A stretch of 64,000 bases of DNA from Actinomycetota bacterium (GCA_947449535.1 CANFRP010000003.1:36780-100779), one strand, 5' to 3'. Positions 26,481-37,573 are shown, counted from the first letter of the stretch. Numbers and translations are program-made. The notes: generated from the sequence alone by a model not told the origin.

Positions 26481-27100
26481 GCTATGAAGGACATCACGAT
26501 GATCGCGCAAAAATTATGGATGCACTCGGCGGAAAGCGGGGGCTGATTGACTCCGGCCTTCCCTCCATCATCTTCTTAGTTGCATTTAACATCACCAACA
26601 ATCTCAATAGATCTATCCTCGCAGCGATCATCACCTCCGCGCTCTTTACAATTTTGCGCTTGGCGCGCAGAGAGACTATTCAACATGCCATTTCGGGACT
26701 CATCGGAATAATTATTTGTGCATGGATCGCTAGGCGTTCTGGTAAAGCCGCAGATTTCTATCTATTCGGGCTTTACAAAAATGCTGCATATGGAGCTGCT
26801 TACGCCCTGGCGAATATTGTTAAGTGGCCTCTCATCGGAATTATGTTGGGACCGATTTTGGGAGAAAATTTTGAATGGCGAAAGAACCCGGCGAGATTGG
26901 CGGCATACCGTCAAGCAGGATGGATTTGGATGGGGCTATTTCTCATTCGGGTAGCAATCCAATATCCGCTCTGGAAGACAAATCATTTAAATTGGCTAGG
27001 AAGTGTAAATATCGTTCTCGGATACCCACTCTTTATCTTCGCAGCGTGGATCACTTGGCTAATTTTAAAGCGCGTTCCGACCGTTAAAGCAGGCGATTAA
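26477..27100 (+). CDS. DUF3159 family membrane protein
   Basis: A 207-residue polytopic membrane protein, probably six hydrophobic segments, of the actinobacterial DUF3159 family (Rv2693c position). Visible family features are the GLPSIIFLVAF segment and LGPILGENFEWRKNPARLAAYRQA in the central loop. It overlaps dut by 4 bases at the start and the convergent trkA gene by 4 bases at the end. Its location beside two TrkA proteins recurs in the phylum, but a role in ion transport is only a guess. Confidence 0.85.
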   Translation: MSYEGHHDDRAKIMDALGGKRGLIDSGLPSIIFLVAFNITNNLNRSILAAIITSALFTILRLARRETIQHAISGLIGIIICAWIARRSGKAADFYLFGLYKNAAYGAAYALANIVKWPLIGIMLGPILGENFEWRKNPARLAAYRQAGWIWMGLFLIRVAIQYPLWKTNHLNWLGSVNIVLGYPLFIFAAWITWLILKRVPTVKAGD

Positions 27101-27756
27101 TCAGTTACAAAGCATTTCTTTAGTTGCTCTTCAGCTACTGCAGTAGCAATAAAGAGGAGTTCATCTCCAGCTGAGAAAACATCGTGTGGTGCAGGAGTAA
27201 TAACATGGCCATCGCGCACTATCGCAGCCAACGTGGCGTCATCGGGAAGAGTGATTTCCTCGACAGTACGACCGCATGCTTTGGCGCCGTCGGGGAGAGT
27301 TACTTCTACAAGACTTGCTTCGCCTTTGCGTAGCGAGAAGAGTCGAACGACATCACCTACTGAGACCGCTTCTTCTACGATCGCCGCAATAATGCGAGGA
27401 GTAGAAACTGCCACATCGACGCCCCATGATTGATCAAAGAGCCATTCATTCTTTGGATGATTAACCCGAGCAACGACGCGGGGAACTCCATATTCTGTCT
27501 TTGCCAAGAGAGAGGCTACGAGGTTGACTTTGTCATCACCTGTGGCCGCAATTAATACCTGGCAGGAATCGAGCTTGGCATTATCGAGTGAAGAGATCTC
27601 GCATCCATCGGCCATGAGCCATTCAGCATTAGGCACGCTCTCCATTTTGAGCGCCTTTGGGTCGCGATCAATTAAGAGCACATGATGAGAGTTGCCAAGA
27701 AGTTCGCGGGCGATAGCACGACCAACATTTCCAGCACCGATAATGGCGATCTTCAT
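27097..27756 (-). CDS. trkA: TrkA-family potassium uptake regulatory subunit (second of pair)
   Basis: A 219-residue cytosolic subunit with an N-terminal NAD-binding Rossmann fold (IIGAGNVGRAIAREL, then LLIDRDPKALK) and a C-terminal TrkA-C domain (DVFSAGDELLFIATAV). It corresponds to one of the mycobacterial CeoB/CeoC pair. It is translated 3 bases after the upstream trkA. These subunits gate a Trk/Ktr-type potassium channel, but no channel gene is in the window. Confidence 0.92.
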   Translation of the reverse strand: MKIAIIGAGNVGRAIARELLGNSHHVLLIDRDPKALKMESVPNAEWLMADGCEISSLDNAKLDSCQVLIAATGDDKVNLVASLLAKTEYGVPRVVARVNHPKNEWLFDQSWGVDVAVSTPRIIAAIVEEAVSVGDVVRLFSLRKGEASLVEVTLPDGAKACGRTVEEITLPDDATLAAIVRDGHVITPAPHDVFSAGDELLFIATAVAEEQLKKCFVTD

Positions 27757-27759
27757 GAA

Positions 27760-28422
27760 TTACGCCTCTTCCGGTGATTTAGCCAGCGCAGCTTGAACAT
27801 TTGCGAGCTCTGAATCCATCACCATTACGTGTACCAGATCGCCCTCTTGGAGCACGGTGTTGTGATTTGGGATCATTCCTTCGCCCAGCCGAGTAATGAA
27901 TGCAAGGCGAGCGTTGGTGTTCTCTTGAATGGAATGTGCAGGTTGGCCAAACCAGCCATGATGAAGATGGACCTCTGCAAGTGACACTACGCCACTGGCA
28001 TCTCGCCACTCGGTTCGCGCGCCATCCGGTGCAAGGCGACGAATAATCTGATCTGTGGTCCAAAGAACTGTAGCCACTGTCGGGATTCCTAGGCGCTGAT
28101 AAATTTCGGCGCGAGCAGGATCATAAATTCTGGCGACAACATTTTGAATTCCATATGTTTCGCGAGCAACGCGAGCAGCCAAGATGTTGGAGTTATCTCC
28201 ATTTGAGACTGCGGCAAAAGCATCTGCACGTTCAATTCCCGCTTCGAGCAAAGTATCGCGGTCGAATCCAACTCCAGCGATGGTGTTTCCTTTGAAATCA
28301 GCGCCTAAGCGGCGAAAAGCTTCACGAGTTTGGTCGATAACAGAGACTGAATGGCCGGCAGCTTCTAGATCGATAGCGAGACCCGATCCAACGCGACCAC
28401 AACCCATGATGACTACGTGCAC
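27760..28422 (-). CDS. trkA: TrkA-family potassium uptake regulatory subunit (first of pair)
   Basis: A 220-residue paralogue of the next gene. The NAD-binding motif GCGRVGSGLAIDLEAAGH is at residues 7-24, and the C-terminal half ends in a TrkA-C domain (VLQEGDLVHVMVMDSE). The GTG start is preceded by a leaderless TAGGCT. The two trkA genes form one operon, divergent from the RNA methyltransferase gene, matching Rv2691-Rv2692 beside Rv2689c. Confidence 0.92.
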   Translation of the reverse strand: MHVVIMGCGRVGSGLAIDLEAAGHSVSVIDQTREAFRRLGADFKGNTIAGVGFDRDTLLEAGIERADAFAAVSNGDNSNILAARVARETYGIQNVVARIYDPARAEIYQRLGIPTVATVLWTTDQIIRRLAPDGARTEWRDASGVVSLAEVHLHHGWFGQPAHSIQENTNARLAFITRLGEGMIPNHNTVLQEGDLVHVMVMDSELANVQAALAKSPEEA

Positions 28423-28428
28423 ATGTAA

Positions 28429-28434
28429 AGCCTA
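28429..28434 (-). promoter_or_regulatory. -10 element of leaderless promoter for trkA pair (28422)
   Basis: TAGGCT on the minus strand lies 6 bases before GTG 28422. Confidence 0.55.
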
Positions 28435-28449
28435 CCGCCAAAATTGCCA

Positions 28450-28455
28450 TAGGGT
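28450..28455 (+). promoter_or_regulatory. -10 element of leaderless promoter for TRAM methyltransferase (28463)
   Basis: TAGGGT lies 7 bases before ATG 28463. With the opposing TAGGCT it forms a 40-base divergent promoter. Confidence 0.5.
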
Positions 28456-28462
28456 TGCGCTT

Positions 28463-29653
28463 ATGGAACCAATATCTCGCGTCAACTTTACAGTCGGTCA
28501 GCGATTAACAGTAGATATCGGTCCGGTAGCGCACGGGGGACATTTTGTCGCCCGCCACGAAGGTCAAGTTATTTTTGTTCGCCATGGAATTACTGGCGAG
28601 AAATGCCTCGTAGAAATTACCCACGTGACCTCAAAAATGGCGCGTGCTGATGTTGTTGAAGTTATCAAGGCCTCGGAGCATCGGGTAAAGGCCCCCTGTA
28701 AATATGCAGCTCCAAATGGATGCGGCGGATGCGATTTCCAACATGTGGAGATAAATCATCAACGTGAATTAAAGCGCCAAATAATTATCGAGCAATTTTC
28801 TCGCCTGGCAAAGATGGCGATCGACCTGGATGTTGTCGGAGTCGAGCCAGCTGATGGACTTCACTGGCGCACGCGAATGGATTTTGCGATCGGTCCAAAC
28901 GGCAAACCAGGGTTATTTTCTTCTCGCTCCAATGAAGTGACCGAAATAGATAAGTGCCTAATTGCGGTAAAGCAGATGGATAACCCCGCATTTTTTGAGC
29001 GCACCTGGAAGGGCGATGACCGCCTCGAAGTCGCCGTATCAAGTGCTGGTGAAATGAATCTATCTCGTGGCGGCCGGAGTATTTCTGGACCAACCCAATT
29101 GCACGAAACTGTAAATGGATTTGAGTATCAGATCTCGCCAACATCTTTCTGGCAGAGCCACACCAAGGCTCCGGAAACTTTAATGAAACTTGTCATGGAT
29201 TTACTCGCGCTTCGCATCGGTGACCATGTCTGCGATCTCTATGGCGGAGTGGGCTTATTTACTGCTCCCATGGCGCAAGATGTGGGCATTGGCGGAAAAG
29301 TTCACCTGATCGAATCAAGTCATCGCGCAACGCAAGATGCACTTAAAATTTTCGATAAAGAGAAGCAAGTAGAAATTCATTCCGCACGAGTCGAGCAAGC
29401 ACTTCCTCGTATCAAAAAAATCGATGTAATTCTCTTGGACCCACCTCGCACTGGCGCTGGCGAAATGGTTGTGAAGACTATGGTCGCAGCCAAACCGCGC
29501 ACGATTGTTTATGTCTCCTGCGATCCTGCCTCCTTGGCACGCGATGCACGCCTGCTAGAAGATGCCGGATATCACCTAGATCACATGGTTGGCTTCGACC
29601 TCTTCCCGATGACCCAGCATGTGGAGTGTGTGGCCCGCTTTACCCGTAGTTAA
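28463..29653 (+). CDS. TRAM-domain class I RNA m5U methyltransferase (RumA/TrmA family)
   Basis: SAM-dependent 5-methyluridine methyltransferase of rRNA or tRNA. It has an N-terminal TRAM domain (residues about 7-65), the iron-sulfur cysteines CKYAAPNGCGGCDFQH near 79-94, SAM motif VCDLYGGVGLF, and the catalytic pair LLDPPRTGAG and YVSCDPASLARD. The ORF track starts at 28184 inside trkA. ATG 28463 (396 residues) is supported by a -10 element and by family length. The target uridine (747 or 1939 in 23S, or tRNA position 54) cannot be assigned. Confidence 0.9.
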   Translation: MEPISRVNFTVGQRLTVDIGPVAHGGHFVARHEGQVIFVRHGITGEKCLVEITHVTSKMARADVVEVIKASEHRVKAPCKYAAPNGCGGCDFQHVEINHQRELKRQIIIEQFSRLAKMAIDLDVVGVEPADGLHWRTRMDFAIGPNGKPGLFSSRSNEVTEIDKCLIAVKQMDNPAFFERTWKGDDRLEVAVSSAGEMNLSRGGRSISGPTQLHETVNGFEYQISPTSFWQSHTKAPETLMKLVMDLLALRIGDHVCDLYGGVGLFTAPMAQDVGIGGKVHLIESSHRATQDALKIFDKEKQVEIHSARVEQALPRIKKIDVILLDPPRTGAGEMVVKTMVAAKPRTIVYVSCDPASLARDARLLEDAGYHLDHMVGFDLFPMTQHVECVARFTRS

Positions 29654-29656
29654 GAT
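29651..29656 (+). promoter_or_regulatory. -10 element of leaderless promoter for aconitase (29663)
   Basis: TAAGAT begins at the stop codon of the methyltransferase gene and lies 6 bases before ATG 29663. No ribosome site is present. Confidence 0.55.
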
Positions 29657-29662
29657 ACGGGC

Positions 29663-32317
29663 ATGAGCAATAACTCCTTCAACGCAAAGACCACACTTGA
29701 AGCTGGTGGAAAGTCGTATGAGATTTTCGACATCACTCAACTTGAAGGAGCGGCTTCACTTCCCTTTAGTTTGAAAGTATTGCTCGAGAATTTACTCCGC
29801 ACCGAAGATGGCGCGAATATCACCGCCGAACAGATCAGAGCGCTTGCCTCATGGAATCCAGATGCGCAGCCTGATACCGAAATTCAATTCACACCCGCCC
29901 GTGTCATCATGCAGGACTTCACTGGCGTTCCGTGCATCGTCGATTTAGCCACTATGCGCGAGGCGATTGTGGACCTTGGGGGAGACCCGGCGAAAGTAAA
30001 TCCATTGGCTCCAGCAGAGCTCGTGATCGACCACTCTGTTATTGCCGATGTTTTTGGCACAAAGACTTCTTTTGAAGAGAACACCGATATTGAATACAGC
30101 CGAAATAAAGAGCGCTATCGCTTCCTTCGTTGGGGACAAGGCGCTTTTGATGAATTTAAAGTTGTTCCACCTGGTACTGGAATTGTTCACCAAGTAAATA
30201 TTGAATATCTCGCTCGGGTAGTTATGACTCGGGTGGTTGATGGTGTTCATCGCGCTTATCCAGACACAGTTGTTGGTACTGATTCGCACACCACCATGGT
30301 CAATGGACTAGGAGTGCTTGGTTGGGGAGTAGGCGGAATCGAAGCGGAGGCAGCTCTTCTTGGTCAGCCAGTCTCGATGTTGATCCCTCGGGTTGTCGGT
30401 TTCAAGCTCAAAGGTCAGCTACCTGTTGGCACAACTGCGACAGATCTTGCACTGACCATCACTGAAATGTTGCGAAAGCATGGAGTGGTCGGAAAATTTG
30501 TTGAATTTTATGGCCCCGGAGTTACTGCAGTTCCAATGGCAAACCGCGCGACGATCGGCAATATGTCACCGGAGTACGGCTCCACGTGTGCCATCTTCCC
30601 TATCGATGAAGAGACTCTGCGCTACTTGGCTCTCACCGGTCGTACCGATGCCGAACTCGAATTAGTGGAGAAGTATGCAAAGCGCATTGGACTCTGGCAC
30701 GACTCTGCACTCGAGCCACGCTTCTCAGAACATTTAGAACTAGATCTTGCAACAGTTGTTCCATCTATCTCTGGACCAAAGCGCCCACAAGATCGCATCT
30801 CACTTGTAGATGCCAAAGCGTCTTACGAGAAGATCGTTCCGACATATTACTCAGACAAAACCGCGAACTCCGCCGTCGATATCACTCTCAACGGCAAAGC
30901 GACATCAGTCTCCAATGGCGCAGTTGTTATTGCATCCATCACTTCGTGTACTAATACTTCCAATCCCAGCGTCATGATCGGCGCAGCACTCCTTGCCAAG
31001 AAGGCAGTGGAGAAGGGCCTCACCAGTAAGCCGTGGGTAAAGACCACGTTGGCTCCTGGTTCAAAAGTTGTCACTGATTATTACGACAAATCAGGTTTGA
31101 CAACCTACATGGAGCAACTCGGCTTTAATCTCGTCGGTTATGGCTGTGTGACATGTATTGGTAACTCTGGCCCGCTACCGCTGGAAATTAGCAAAGCGGT
31201 CAATGAGAATGATTTAGCAGTAACTGCAGTTCTCTCCGGCAACCGTAACTTCGAAGGTCGGATCAGCCCAGATGTGAAGATGAACTACCTCGCATCGCCG
31301 CCTCTTGTCGTGGCTTACGCACTTGCCGGCACCATGGATCATGATTTTGAGAGCGATTCATTGGGTAATGATAAAGATGGCAATCCAGTGTTCCTTCGAG
31401 ATATCTGGCCATCTGCTTCTGAGATTCAGAGTGTTATCGACTCTTCAATTTCTTCTGAGATGTTCACAAAAGATTATGCATCAGTCTTTGAAGGCGATCA
31501 CCGCTGGAAGTCATTGGATACGCCCACCGGAAAGACATTTGATTGGGAAGCCGATTCCACCTATGTTCGCAAACCACCGTACTTCGATGGCATGCCTCGC
31601 AATCCAGAAGCTGTCAAAGATATTCATGCTGCACGTGTCATGGCAATCCTTGGTGATTCAGTCACCACTGACCACATTTCTCCAGCCGGAAATATCAAAG
31701 CGGATTCACCAGCCGGTAAATATTTATCAGAGCATGGAATTGAACGAATTGATTTCAATTCATATGGATCTCGACGCGGCAATCATGAGGTAATGATTCG
31801 TGGAACTTTTGCCAACATCCGATTGAAGAATTTATTGCTGGATGGCGTAGAAGGTGGATTCACTCGTAACTTCCTCGCCAATGGCGAACAATCAACAATT
31901 TATGATGCATCGATGGCTTACCAAGCAGCAGGAATTCCACTCGTAATTTTGGCGGGTAAAGAGTATGGCTCTGGATCTTCACGTGACTGGGCGGCCAAGG
32001 GAACTGCGCTCCTTGGAGTGCGAGCAGTAATTGCTGAATCATTCGAACGTATCCATCGCTCCAATTTGATTGGCATGGGAGTCCTTCCCTTGCAATTTGC
32101 TCCAGGAACCAACGCGCAATCACTTGGGATAATGGGCGATGAAGTATTTGAAATCACTGGAATTGAGGCGCTCAATACTGGAGGAACGCCTAAGACCGTA
32201 AAGGTAAGTGCGGGAGCGATCTCCTTTGACGCCATCGTGCGTATTGATACTCCGGGTGAGGCCGATTACTACCGCCATGGCGGAATCATGCAATACGTGC
32301 TTCGCTCTCTCCTCTAG
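29663..32317 (+). CDS. acnA: Aconitate hydratase (AcnA type)
   Basis: TCA-cycle enzyme that interconverts citrate and isocitrate through a [4Fe-4S] cluster. It has 884 residues. Cluster cysteines are visible in [14 protein letters not shown] and [13 protein letters not shown]. Substrate-binding segments include [23 protein letters not shown], and the C-terminal swivel has [17 protein letters not shown]. It lies between the methyltransferase and dxs, as in mycobacteria where acn is close to dxs1. Iron-responsive or regulatory RNA-binding roles are known in the family but not readable here. Confidence 0.97.
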   Translation: MSNNSFNAKTTLEAGGKSYEIFDITQLEGAASLPFSLKVLLENLLRTEDGANITAEQIRALASWNPDAQPDTEIQFTPARVIMQDFTGVPCIVDLATMREAIVDLGGDPAKVNPLAPAELVIDHSVIADVFGTKTSFEENTDIEYSRNKERYRFLRWGQGAFDEFKVVPPGTGIVHQVNIEYLARVVMTRVVDGVHRAYPDTVVGTDSHTTMVNGLGVLGWGVGGIEAEAALLGQPVSMLIPRVVGFKLKGQLPVGTTATDLALTITEMLRKHGVVGKFVEFYGPGVTAVPMANRATIGNMSPEYGSTCAIFPIDEETLRYLALTGRTDAELELVEKYAKRIGLWHDSALEPRFSEHLELDLATVVPSISGPKRPQDRISLVDAKASYEKIVPTYYSDKTANSAVDITLNGKATSVSNGAVVIASITSCTNTSNPSVMIGAALLAKKAVEKGLTSKPWVKTTLAPGSKVVTDYYDKSGLTTYMEQLGFNLVGYGCVTCIGNSGPLPLEISKAVNENDLAVTAVLSGNRNFEGRISPDVKMNYLASPPLVVAYALAGTMDHDFESDSLGNDKDGNPVFLRDIWPSASEIQSVIDSSISSEMFTKDYASVFEGDHRWKSLDTPTGKTFDWEADSTYVRKPPYFDGMPRNPEAVKDIHAARVMAILGDSVTTDHISPAGNIKADSPAGKYLSEHGIERIDFNSYGSRRGNHEVMIRGTFANIRLKNLLLDGVEGGFTRNFLANGEQSTIYDASMAYQAAGIPLVILAGKEYGSGSSRDWAAKGTALLGVRAVIAESFERIHRSNLIGMGVLPLQFAPGTNAQSLGIMGDEVFEITGIEALNTGGTPKTVKVSAGAISFDAIVRIDTPGEADYYRHGGIMQYVLRSLL

Positions 32318-32320
32318 AAT
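32315..32320 (+). promoter_or_regulatory. -10 element of leaderless promoter for dxs (32327)
   Basis: TAGAAT overlaps the aconitase stop codon and lies 6 bases before ATG 32327. Confidence 0.55.
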
Positions 32321-32326
32321 ATAAGT

Positions 32327-34261
32327 ATGTTGGAATCCATCGGCGGACCAGAAGATCTTCGCGATCTCTCGTATGAGAAGCTGGAATCGCTGGCTGCTGA
32401 GATCCGCACATTTCTCATTGAGAAAGTTTCAAAGAGCGGCGGACATTTAGGCCCCAATCTCGGAGTTGTTGAATTAACAATTGCCATGCATCGCGTCTTT
32501 GAATCTCCGCATGATGTGCTTTTGTATGACACCGGGCATCAGAGTTATGTGCATAAGATTTTGACCGGCCGCAGCGAGGGCTTCGACTTACTTCGCCAAC
32601 GTGGGGGTTTAGCCGGGTATCCCAATCGCTCCGAGAGCATCCACGACGTTATTGAAAATTCCCATGCATCTACCGCGCTCTCATGGGCCGATGGAATTGC
32701 TAAAGCATTTGCAGTGAAGGGCGAAAGAGATCGGACCGTTGCTTGTTTGGTCGGCGATGGTGCGCTTACTGGTGGAATGTCGTGGGAAGCGCTAAATAAT
32801 ATTGCTTCATCAGATGACCTTCGCTTGGTAATTATTGTGAATGATAACGAACGTTCATATTCACCGACCATTGGCGGGCTTGCCACTTATTTAACAACGC
32901 TTCGAGCAACCAGTGGTTATGAGAATTTCTTGCAATGGGGCAAAGGCGTGCTCGAGCGCACACCACTTGTGGGAGCGCCAATTTATGAAACTTTGCATGG
33001 AATGAAGAAGGGAATTAAGGACATTGTTGCTCCGCAAGGAATGTTTGAAGACCTTGGCCTTAAATACCTGGGACCAGTAGATGGCCACGATATCGAAGCA
33101 GTAGAGAAGGCGCTCACTGCCGCAAAGAATTTTCAGGCTCCAGTCCTTGTCCATGTCATTACTGAAAAGGGTCGCGGCCACGCACCAGCGGTAAACGATG
33201 AAGCCGAGAAATTCCACGCAGTTGGCGTGGTAGATCCCGAAACAGGTATTCCATTATCTAAATCCGCAACTTCATGGACCAGCATTTTCTCTGACGAGCT
33301 CGTAAAGATTGGCCATAAGCGAAGCGATGTAGTTGCGATTACTGCAGCAATGCTTGGCCCTACGGGGTTGGAAGCATTTAAGAGTGAATTTCCTACCCGT
33401 ACCTTCGATGTAGGAATCGCCGAGCAACATGCAGCTACCAGCGCTGCCGGCATGGCTTTTGCCGGCCTGCACCCCGTTCTCGCTATTTATTCCACTTTCC
33501 TTAATCGTGCATTCGATCAATTACTTCTAGATATTGCGCTTCACAAAGCAGGAGTTACCTTTGTTCTCGATCGCGCCGGTGTTACTGGTGATGATGGACC
33601 TTCCCATCACGGTATTTGGGATCTAGCTGTATCGGGAATAGTTCCTACCTTGCATGTAGCAGCACCTCGCGACGGTGCTCGGTTGCGCGAAACTCTCAAC
33701 GAAGCAGTTGAAATTAGCGATGCCCCATCGCTAATTCGTTTCCCTAAGGGCGCAGTCCTCGAAGAGATTCCCGCTTTTGAACGGCGCGATGGAATCGATG
33801 TCTTATATCGTGGCGAGAGCGCAGATGTCCTTTTGGTAAGTGTTGGAGCGATGGCGGCGATAGCAGTCGAAGCGGCATCACAGGCCTATCGTGAAGGCGT
33901 CGGAGTTACCGTTATCGATCCTCGGTGGGTAAAGCCTCTACCTAAATCACTTGTGACTATGGCCCAGCGTTATAAGAGCGTAGTTGTAATTGAAGATGGA
34001 ATTAAGCATGGTGGAATCGCAAGCACAATTTCAGAGATGTTCCGTGAAGAAGGACTAAATGTTCCTATTCATTCGATTGGCGTTCCACTCAGATTTATTG
34101 AGCATTCTAAGCGCAGCGAAATTCTGAGCGATCTTGGAATTACCGCTCAAAACATTACTCGCGAATTAGTTGCGTGGAGTTCAGATCTCAAAGGCCTGAA
34201 CTTTATGGAAGAGAAGCAATCCCAGCAGGATGGAAGCGCTTCGAATTCACAGACTCGCTAA
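32327..34261 (+). CDS. dxs: 1-deoxy-D-xylulose-5-phosphate synthase
   Basis: Thiamine-diphosphate enzyme that joins pyruvate and glyceraldehyde-3-phosphate, the first step of the MEP isoprenoid pathway. The 644 residues show [17 protein letters not shown] near 37, [16 protein letters not shown], the ThDP motif [16 protein letters not shown], and [20 protein letters not shown] in the pyrimidine-binding domain. The last 20 codons (serine/glutamine-rich) overlap the coding end of the convergent fadB gene by 59 bases. It may supply precursors for quinones and for carotenoid or retinal pigments. Confidence 0.97.
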   Translation: MLESIGGPEDLRDLSYEKLESLAAEIRTFLIEKVSKSGGHLGPNLGVVELTIAMHRVFESPHDVLLYDTGHQSYVHKILTGRSEGFDLLRQRGGLAGYPNRSESIHDVIENSHASTALSWADGIAKAFAVKGERDRTVACLVGDGALTGGMSWEALNNIASSDDLRLVIIVNDNERSYSPTIGGLATYLTTLRATSGYENFLQWGKGVLERTPLVGAPIYETLHGMKKGIKDIVAPQGMFEDLGLKYLGPVDGHDIEAVEKALTAAKNFQAPVLVHVITEKGRGHAPAVNDEAEKFHAVGVVDPETGIPLSKSATSWTSIFSDELVKIGHKRSDVVAITAAMLGPTGLEAFKSEFPTRTFDVGIAEQHAATSAAGMAFAGLHPVLAIYSTFLNRAFDQLLLDIALHKAGVTFVLDRAGVTGDDGPSHHGIWDLAVSGIVPTLHVAAPRDGARLRETLNEAVEISDAPSLIRFPKGAVLEEIPAFERRDGIDVLYRGESADVLLVSVGAMAAIAVEAASQAYREGVGVTVIDPRWVKPLPKSLVTMAQRYKSVVVIEDGIKHGGIASTISEMFREEGLNVPIHSIGVPLRFIEHSKRSEILSDLGITAQNITRELVAWSSDLKGLNFMEEKQSQQDGSASNSQTR

Positions 34262-36311
34262 ATCCTTCGCGATCTAAGTAAGGCAAGATTCCGCCAAGAT
34301 GCATTGGCCATCCACATCCCAACAACATACAGAGATCAATCTCAGCAGCTGTGGCGACGACTCCTTCATCAAGCATCATCGCCGCTTCACTCGCTAGTGC
34401 GGTCAAAGCGCGGATTCGGACTTCATCCGATGTGCTGGTCTTGTTGCCTTGCTTAAGTTGCGCCAGGGCAGCAGGGTTTGCAATAACTTTTCCTGCATCA
34501 TCTTTGATGTAGAAAGTGCGGATCCCTTCGGCGACGAAGGCTTGCATGGTGGGCGAGATGCGATAGCGCTCTCCCAAATTATTGTGAAGCGTCTGCGAGA
34601 CATGGAGTGCAACACCAGGCCCAACTAGACCTAAGAGCTCGAGTGAAGTCATCGGCAAGCCCAGCGGCTTCATCGCGGCATCGGCGATTTCTGGCGGAGT
34701 TCCCTCATCGATCGCATCGGTAATTTCGCCCATGAATCGAGTAAGCAAGCGGTTGACGACAAAGGCAGGTGAATCCTTGACGATGACCATGGTCTTCTTC
34801 AACTCTTTACCGACTGCCACCGCTGTTGCTGTGGTTGCATCATCAGTGGCTGGTGTGCGCGCAATCTCCAGCAGTGGCATAACTGCCACCGGATTGAAGA
34901 AATGGAAACCAATGACGCGCTCCGGATGCTTGAGCCCCTCTGACATCTTGGTGACCGAGAGAGATGAGGTATTGGTTGCAAGAACGCACTCCTCGCCAAC
35001 AATTGTCTCGAGCTCCTTAAAGAGAACTTGCTTCAGCTCTAATTCCTCAAAGATCGCTTCGATCACAAAATTGGCATCGGCAAAAACTTTCTTATCCGTA
35101 CTTCCGGTAAGAATCGCCTTGAGTCGAACCGCGGTTTCCGGAGTCATACGGCCCTTCTCCACCAATTTATCGAGTTCGCTATGGATATATCCAATTCCCT
35201 TATCCACGCGAGCTTGATCCAAGTCGGTGATAACTACCGGACATTTGAGATTGCGCAACAAAATCAGTGCGAGTTGAGATGCCATAAGCCCAGCACCGAC
35301 GACACCGACCTTGGTCACTTTACGAGCAAGTGCTGGCTTAGGAGCGCCTTCAACTTTCTTGCGCTTCTTCTGAATCAAATTAAAGGCATAGAGCGAGGCG
35401 CGCAGGGGATCACTCATGACCAGATCGGCAAGTGCAATGTCTTCTGCATCGAAGCCTTGGCTATGAGTATTGGTGCGAGAAGCGGCAATTAATTCAAGTG
35501 CGAGCTTAGGTGAGGTGATATCTGCGCCGCCATATTTCTTTGCAACTGCGGCCTTGCCAGTGGCAAGTGCTTTTGCCCAAGCTGCATCATCCTTAGTGTG
35601 ATCTACCCGTTCGATCTTTCGGGAACCATTGAGGATAGATGCAACAAATTTGACAGAGTTTTCAAGGAAATCGGAAGGAATGAAAACCTCATCGACAACG
35701 CCAAGTGATTTGGCATCTTTCGCTTTTAACATGGTGTTGTTATTGAGCGGATTTTGAATAATGACTTGAACTGCATTCTCTGGTCCGATCATGCGAGGCA
35801 GGAGAGTGGCACCGCCCCAACCCGGAAGGAGTCCAAGAAATACTTCCGGCAATCCGACCATGGCAGTTGAAGACAAAGTTCGGTAATGACAATGCAAACC
35901 AACTTCTAGCCCACCACCTAAAGCAAGCCCATTAATAAATGCGAAGGTTGGTTTCTTACTTTCGGCTAAGCGCCGAAAGGCATCATGGCCTAATTTGCCA
36001 ATCGCCAATGCCTGAGATCGATCTTGCAAGAATGCGAGCGCAGAGAGATCTGCGCCGGCTGCAAAGATAAATGGTTTACCGGTAATCGCGATAGCAACGG
36101 CATCGCTATTTTCTGCCTCAGTGATTGCATTATTGAGCAGGCCCACTGATTGAGGCCCAAAGGTGTTGGGGCGATTGTGATCCATCCCGTTATCAAGGGT
36201 GATCAATGCCAATGAGCCCTTATGGCCAAATGCAGCAAGATCCACCATGCGCACAAGTGCTTGCGTGATTACTTCTTCTGGCGCACCTTCGGGAAGTTTG
36301 ATATCGCTCAT
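34203..36311 (-). CDS. fadB: Fatty-acid oxidation complex alpha subunit (enoyl-CoA hydratase/3-hydroxyacyl-CoA dehydrogenase)
   Basis: Bifunctional beta-oxidation enzyme of 702 residues. The N-terminal crotonase domain (about 15-290) shows [14 protein letters not shown] for the oxyanion hole and [15 protein letters not shown]. The NAD-binding dehydrogenase domain starts at [18 protein letters not shown] (about 330) and contains [20 protein letters not shown] and [14 protein letters not shown] with the catalytic His. It follows fadA by 2 bases in an operon. The 3' end overlaps dxs in antisense by 59 bases. FadB and FadJ subtypes cannot be told apart here. Confidence 0.93.
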   Translation of the reverse strand: MSDIKLPEGAPEEVITQALVRMVDLAAFGHKGSLALITLDNGMDHNRPNTFGPQSVGLLNNAITEAENSDAVAIAITGKPFIFAAGADLSALAFLQDRSQALAIGKLGHDAFRRLAESKKPTFAFINGLALGGGLEVGLHCHYRTLSSTAMVGLPEVFLGLLPGWGGATLLPRMIGPENAVQVIIQNPLNNNTMLKAKDAKSLGVVDEVFIPSDFLENSVKFVASILNGSRKIERVDHTKDDAAWAKALATGKAAVAKKYGGADITSPKLALELIAASRTNTHSQGFDAEDIALADLVMSDPLRASLYAFNLIQKKRKKVEGAPKPALARKVTKVGVVGAGLMASQLALILLRNLKCPVVITDLDQARVDKGIGYIHSELDKLVEKGRMTPETAVRLKAILTGSTDKKVFADANFVIEAIFEELELKQVLFKELETIVGEECVLATNTSSLSVTKMSEGLKHPERVIGFHFFNPVAVMPLLEIARTPATDDATTATAVAVGKELKKTMVIVKDSPAFVVNRLLTRFMGEITDAIDEGTPPEIADAAMKPLGLPMTSLELLGLVGPGVALHVSQTLHNNLGERYRISPTMQAFVAEGIRTFYIKDDAGKVIANPAALAQLKQGNKTSTSDEVRIRALTALASEAAMMLDEGVVATAAEIDLCMLLGCGWPMHLGGILPYLDREGFSESVNSKRFHPAGIASLP

Positions 36312-36313
36312 GG

Positions 36314-37519
36314 CTATTTAACCTTTCCGGTGAAATGAGGGTTCTCCCAAATAATCGTTCCGCCCATTCCAAGCCCGATACACATCGTGGTGATTCCGTA
36401 TTGAACTTCTGGGTGCGCTTCAAAACCACGAGCAAGATTTAGTATCAATCGCACTCCCGATGAAGCTAGGGGATGGCCGACCGCAATCGCGCCGCCGTAG
36501 ATATTTACTCGCTCATCATCATCGGCTATGCCAAAGTGATCAAGGAAAGAGAGAACTTGAATAGCAAAAGCCTCGTTAACTTCAAAGAGGCCAATATCCT
36601 CGATGCCCAGACCTGCTTTCGCCAGCGCTTTGATGGTGGATGGCACAGGTCCGTATCCCATGATCTCGGGTTCTACGCCGGCAAATGCAAAAGCAACCAT
36701 CGTTGCTTTGATAGGAAGGCCTAGTTCCTTTGCTCGCTCTTCACTGGCCAGTATTGCGGCAGTGGCGCCATCGTTGAGGCCGGCAGCATTTCCCGCAGTA
36801 ACGCGACCAGCGGGGCGAAAGGGAGTTTTGAGAGCCGCAAGTGCTTCTAGGGTTGTGCCCGGGCGAGGAGGTTCATCAACTGTTGCAACGCTCCAACCTA
36901 ATTCCGGAGTGCGAACAGCGACCGGAATTAAATCGCGTTGAATATTTCCGGCAGCATATGCAGCGGCGGTCTTAGCTTGTGATGCAAGCGCGTATTTATC
37001 GGCTCGCTCCTTGGTGAGATGCGGAAATTTATCGTGCAAACGTTCGGCAGTAGCGCCCATCGCTAACGCATCTGCATCAACAATCTTCTCGGCTAAATAT
37101 CTTGGGTTGGGATCCATAAGATCGCCCATCGGATGGTTTCCCATATGTTCAACCCCACCGGCAATTGCTATGTCATATTGACCCATCGCAATTGCGCTAC
37201 CAACAGTGGTAACTGCAGTGAGTGCGCCTGCGCACCAACGATCGATTGAGTAACCGGGAACGGTATTGGGAATTCCTGCGAGCAGCGAAACACTTCGACC
37301 GATATTCATTCCTTGATCGCCCACTTGCGTCGCCGCAGCGATTGCCACATCATCAATTTGATCAAGTGGGAGTGATGGATTTCGCTCGAGCAGACCTCTT
37401 AGCGCGCGAACCATGATGTCATCGGCTCGGGTGCCCTGATAGAGCGAGCCCGCCTTTCCAAAAGGGGTACGCACTGCATCGACTAGAACAACGGAGGTGA
37501 GTTTTTTATCGGTAGCCAT
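36314..37519 (-). CDS. fadA: Acetyl-CoA acyltransferase (thiolase) FadA
   Basis: Thiolase that cleaves 3-ketoacyl-CoA in the last step of beta-oxidation, partner of the downstream FadB. The nucleophilic Cys is in YSIDRWCAGALTAV near residue 91. The catalytic His is in YGGAIAVGHPLASSGVR and the second Cys in TTMCIGLGMGG near the end. At 401 residues it is full length. ATG 37519 is preceded by TAACCT at 7 bases, a leaderless-type promoter. Confidence 0.94.
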   Translation of the reverse strand: MATDKKLTSVVLVDAVRTPFGKAGSLYQGTRADDIMVRALRGLLERNPSLPLDQIDDVAIAAATQVGDQGMNIGRSVSLLAGIPNTVPGYSIDRWCAGALTAVTTVGSAIAMGQYDIAIAGGVEHMGNHPMGDLMDPNPRYLAEKIVDADALAMGATAERLHDKFPHLTKERADKYALASQAKTAAAYAAGNIQRDLIPVAVRTPELGWSVATVDEPPRPGTTLEALAALKTPFRPAGRVTAGNAAGLNDGATAAILASEERAKELGLPIKATMVAFAFAGVEPEIMGYGPVPSTIKALAKAGLGIEDIGLFEVNEAFAIQVLSFLDHFGIADDDERVNIYGGAIAVGHPLASSGVRLILNLARGFEAHPEVQYGITTMCIGLGMGGTIIWENPHFTGKVK

Positions 37520-37525
37520 GCTTCA

Positions 37526-37551
37526 AAGGTTACTGGTCGGTAGCCTTTTTT
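37526..37551 (+). terminator. Plus-strand-oriented terminator-like hairpin between efeU and fadA
   Basis: AAGGTTAC / GTAGCCTT (one G-T pair, loop TGGTCG) is followed by TTTT on the plus strand, yet both flanking genes are on the minus strand. It may stop antisense transcription, or be chance symmetry over the fadA promoter. Confidence 0.4.
37527..37532 (-). promoter_or_regulatory. -10 element of leaderless promoter for fadA (37519)
   Basis: TAACCT on the minus strand lies 7 bases before ATG 37519. Confidence 0.45.
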
Positions 37552-37573
37552 AGGTAGTCGACAGGGAGTTTAT

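Noticed and set aside
28184-28462. N-terminal extension of the RNA methyltransferase ORF
   Set aside because: It runs antisense through trkA. ATG 28463 with a -10 element and normal family length is a better start.
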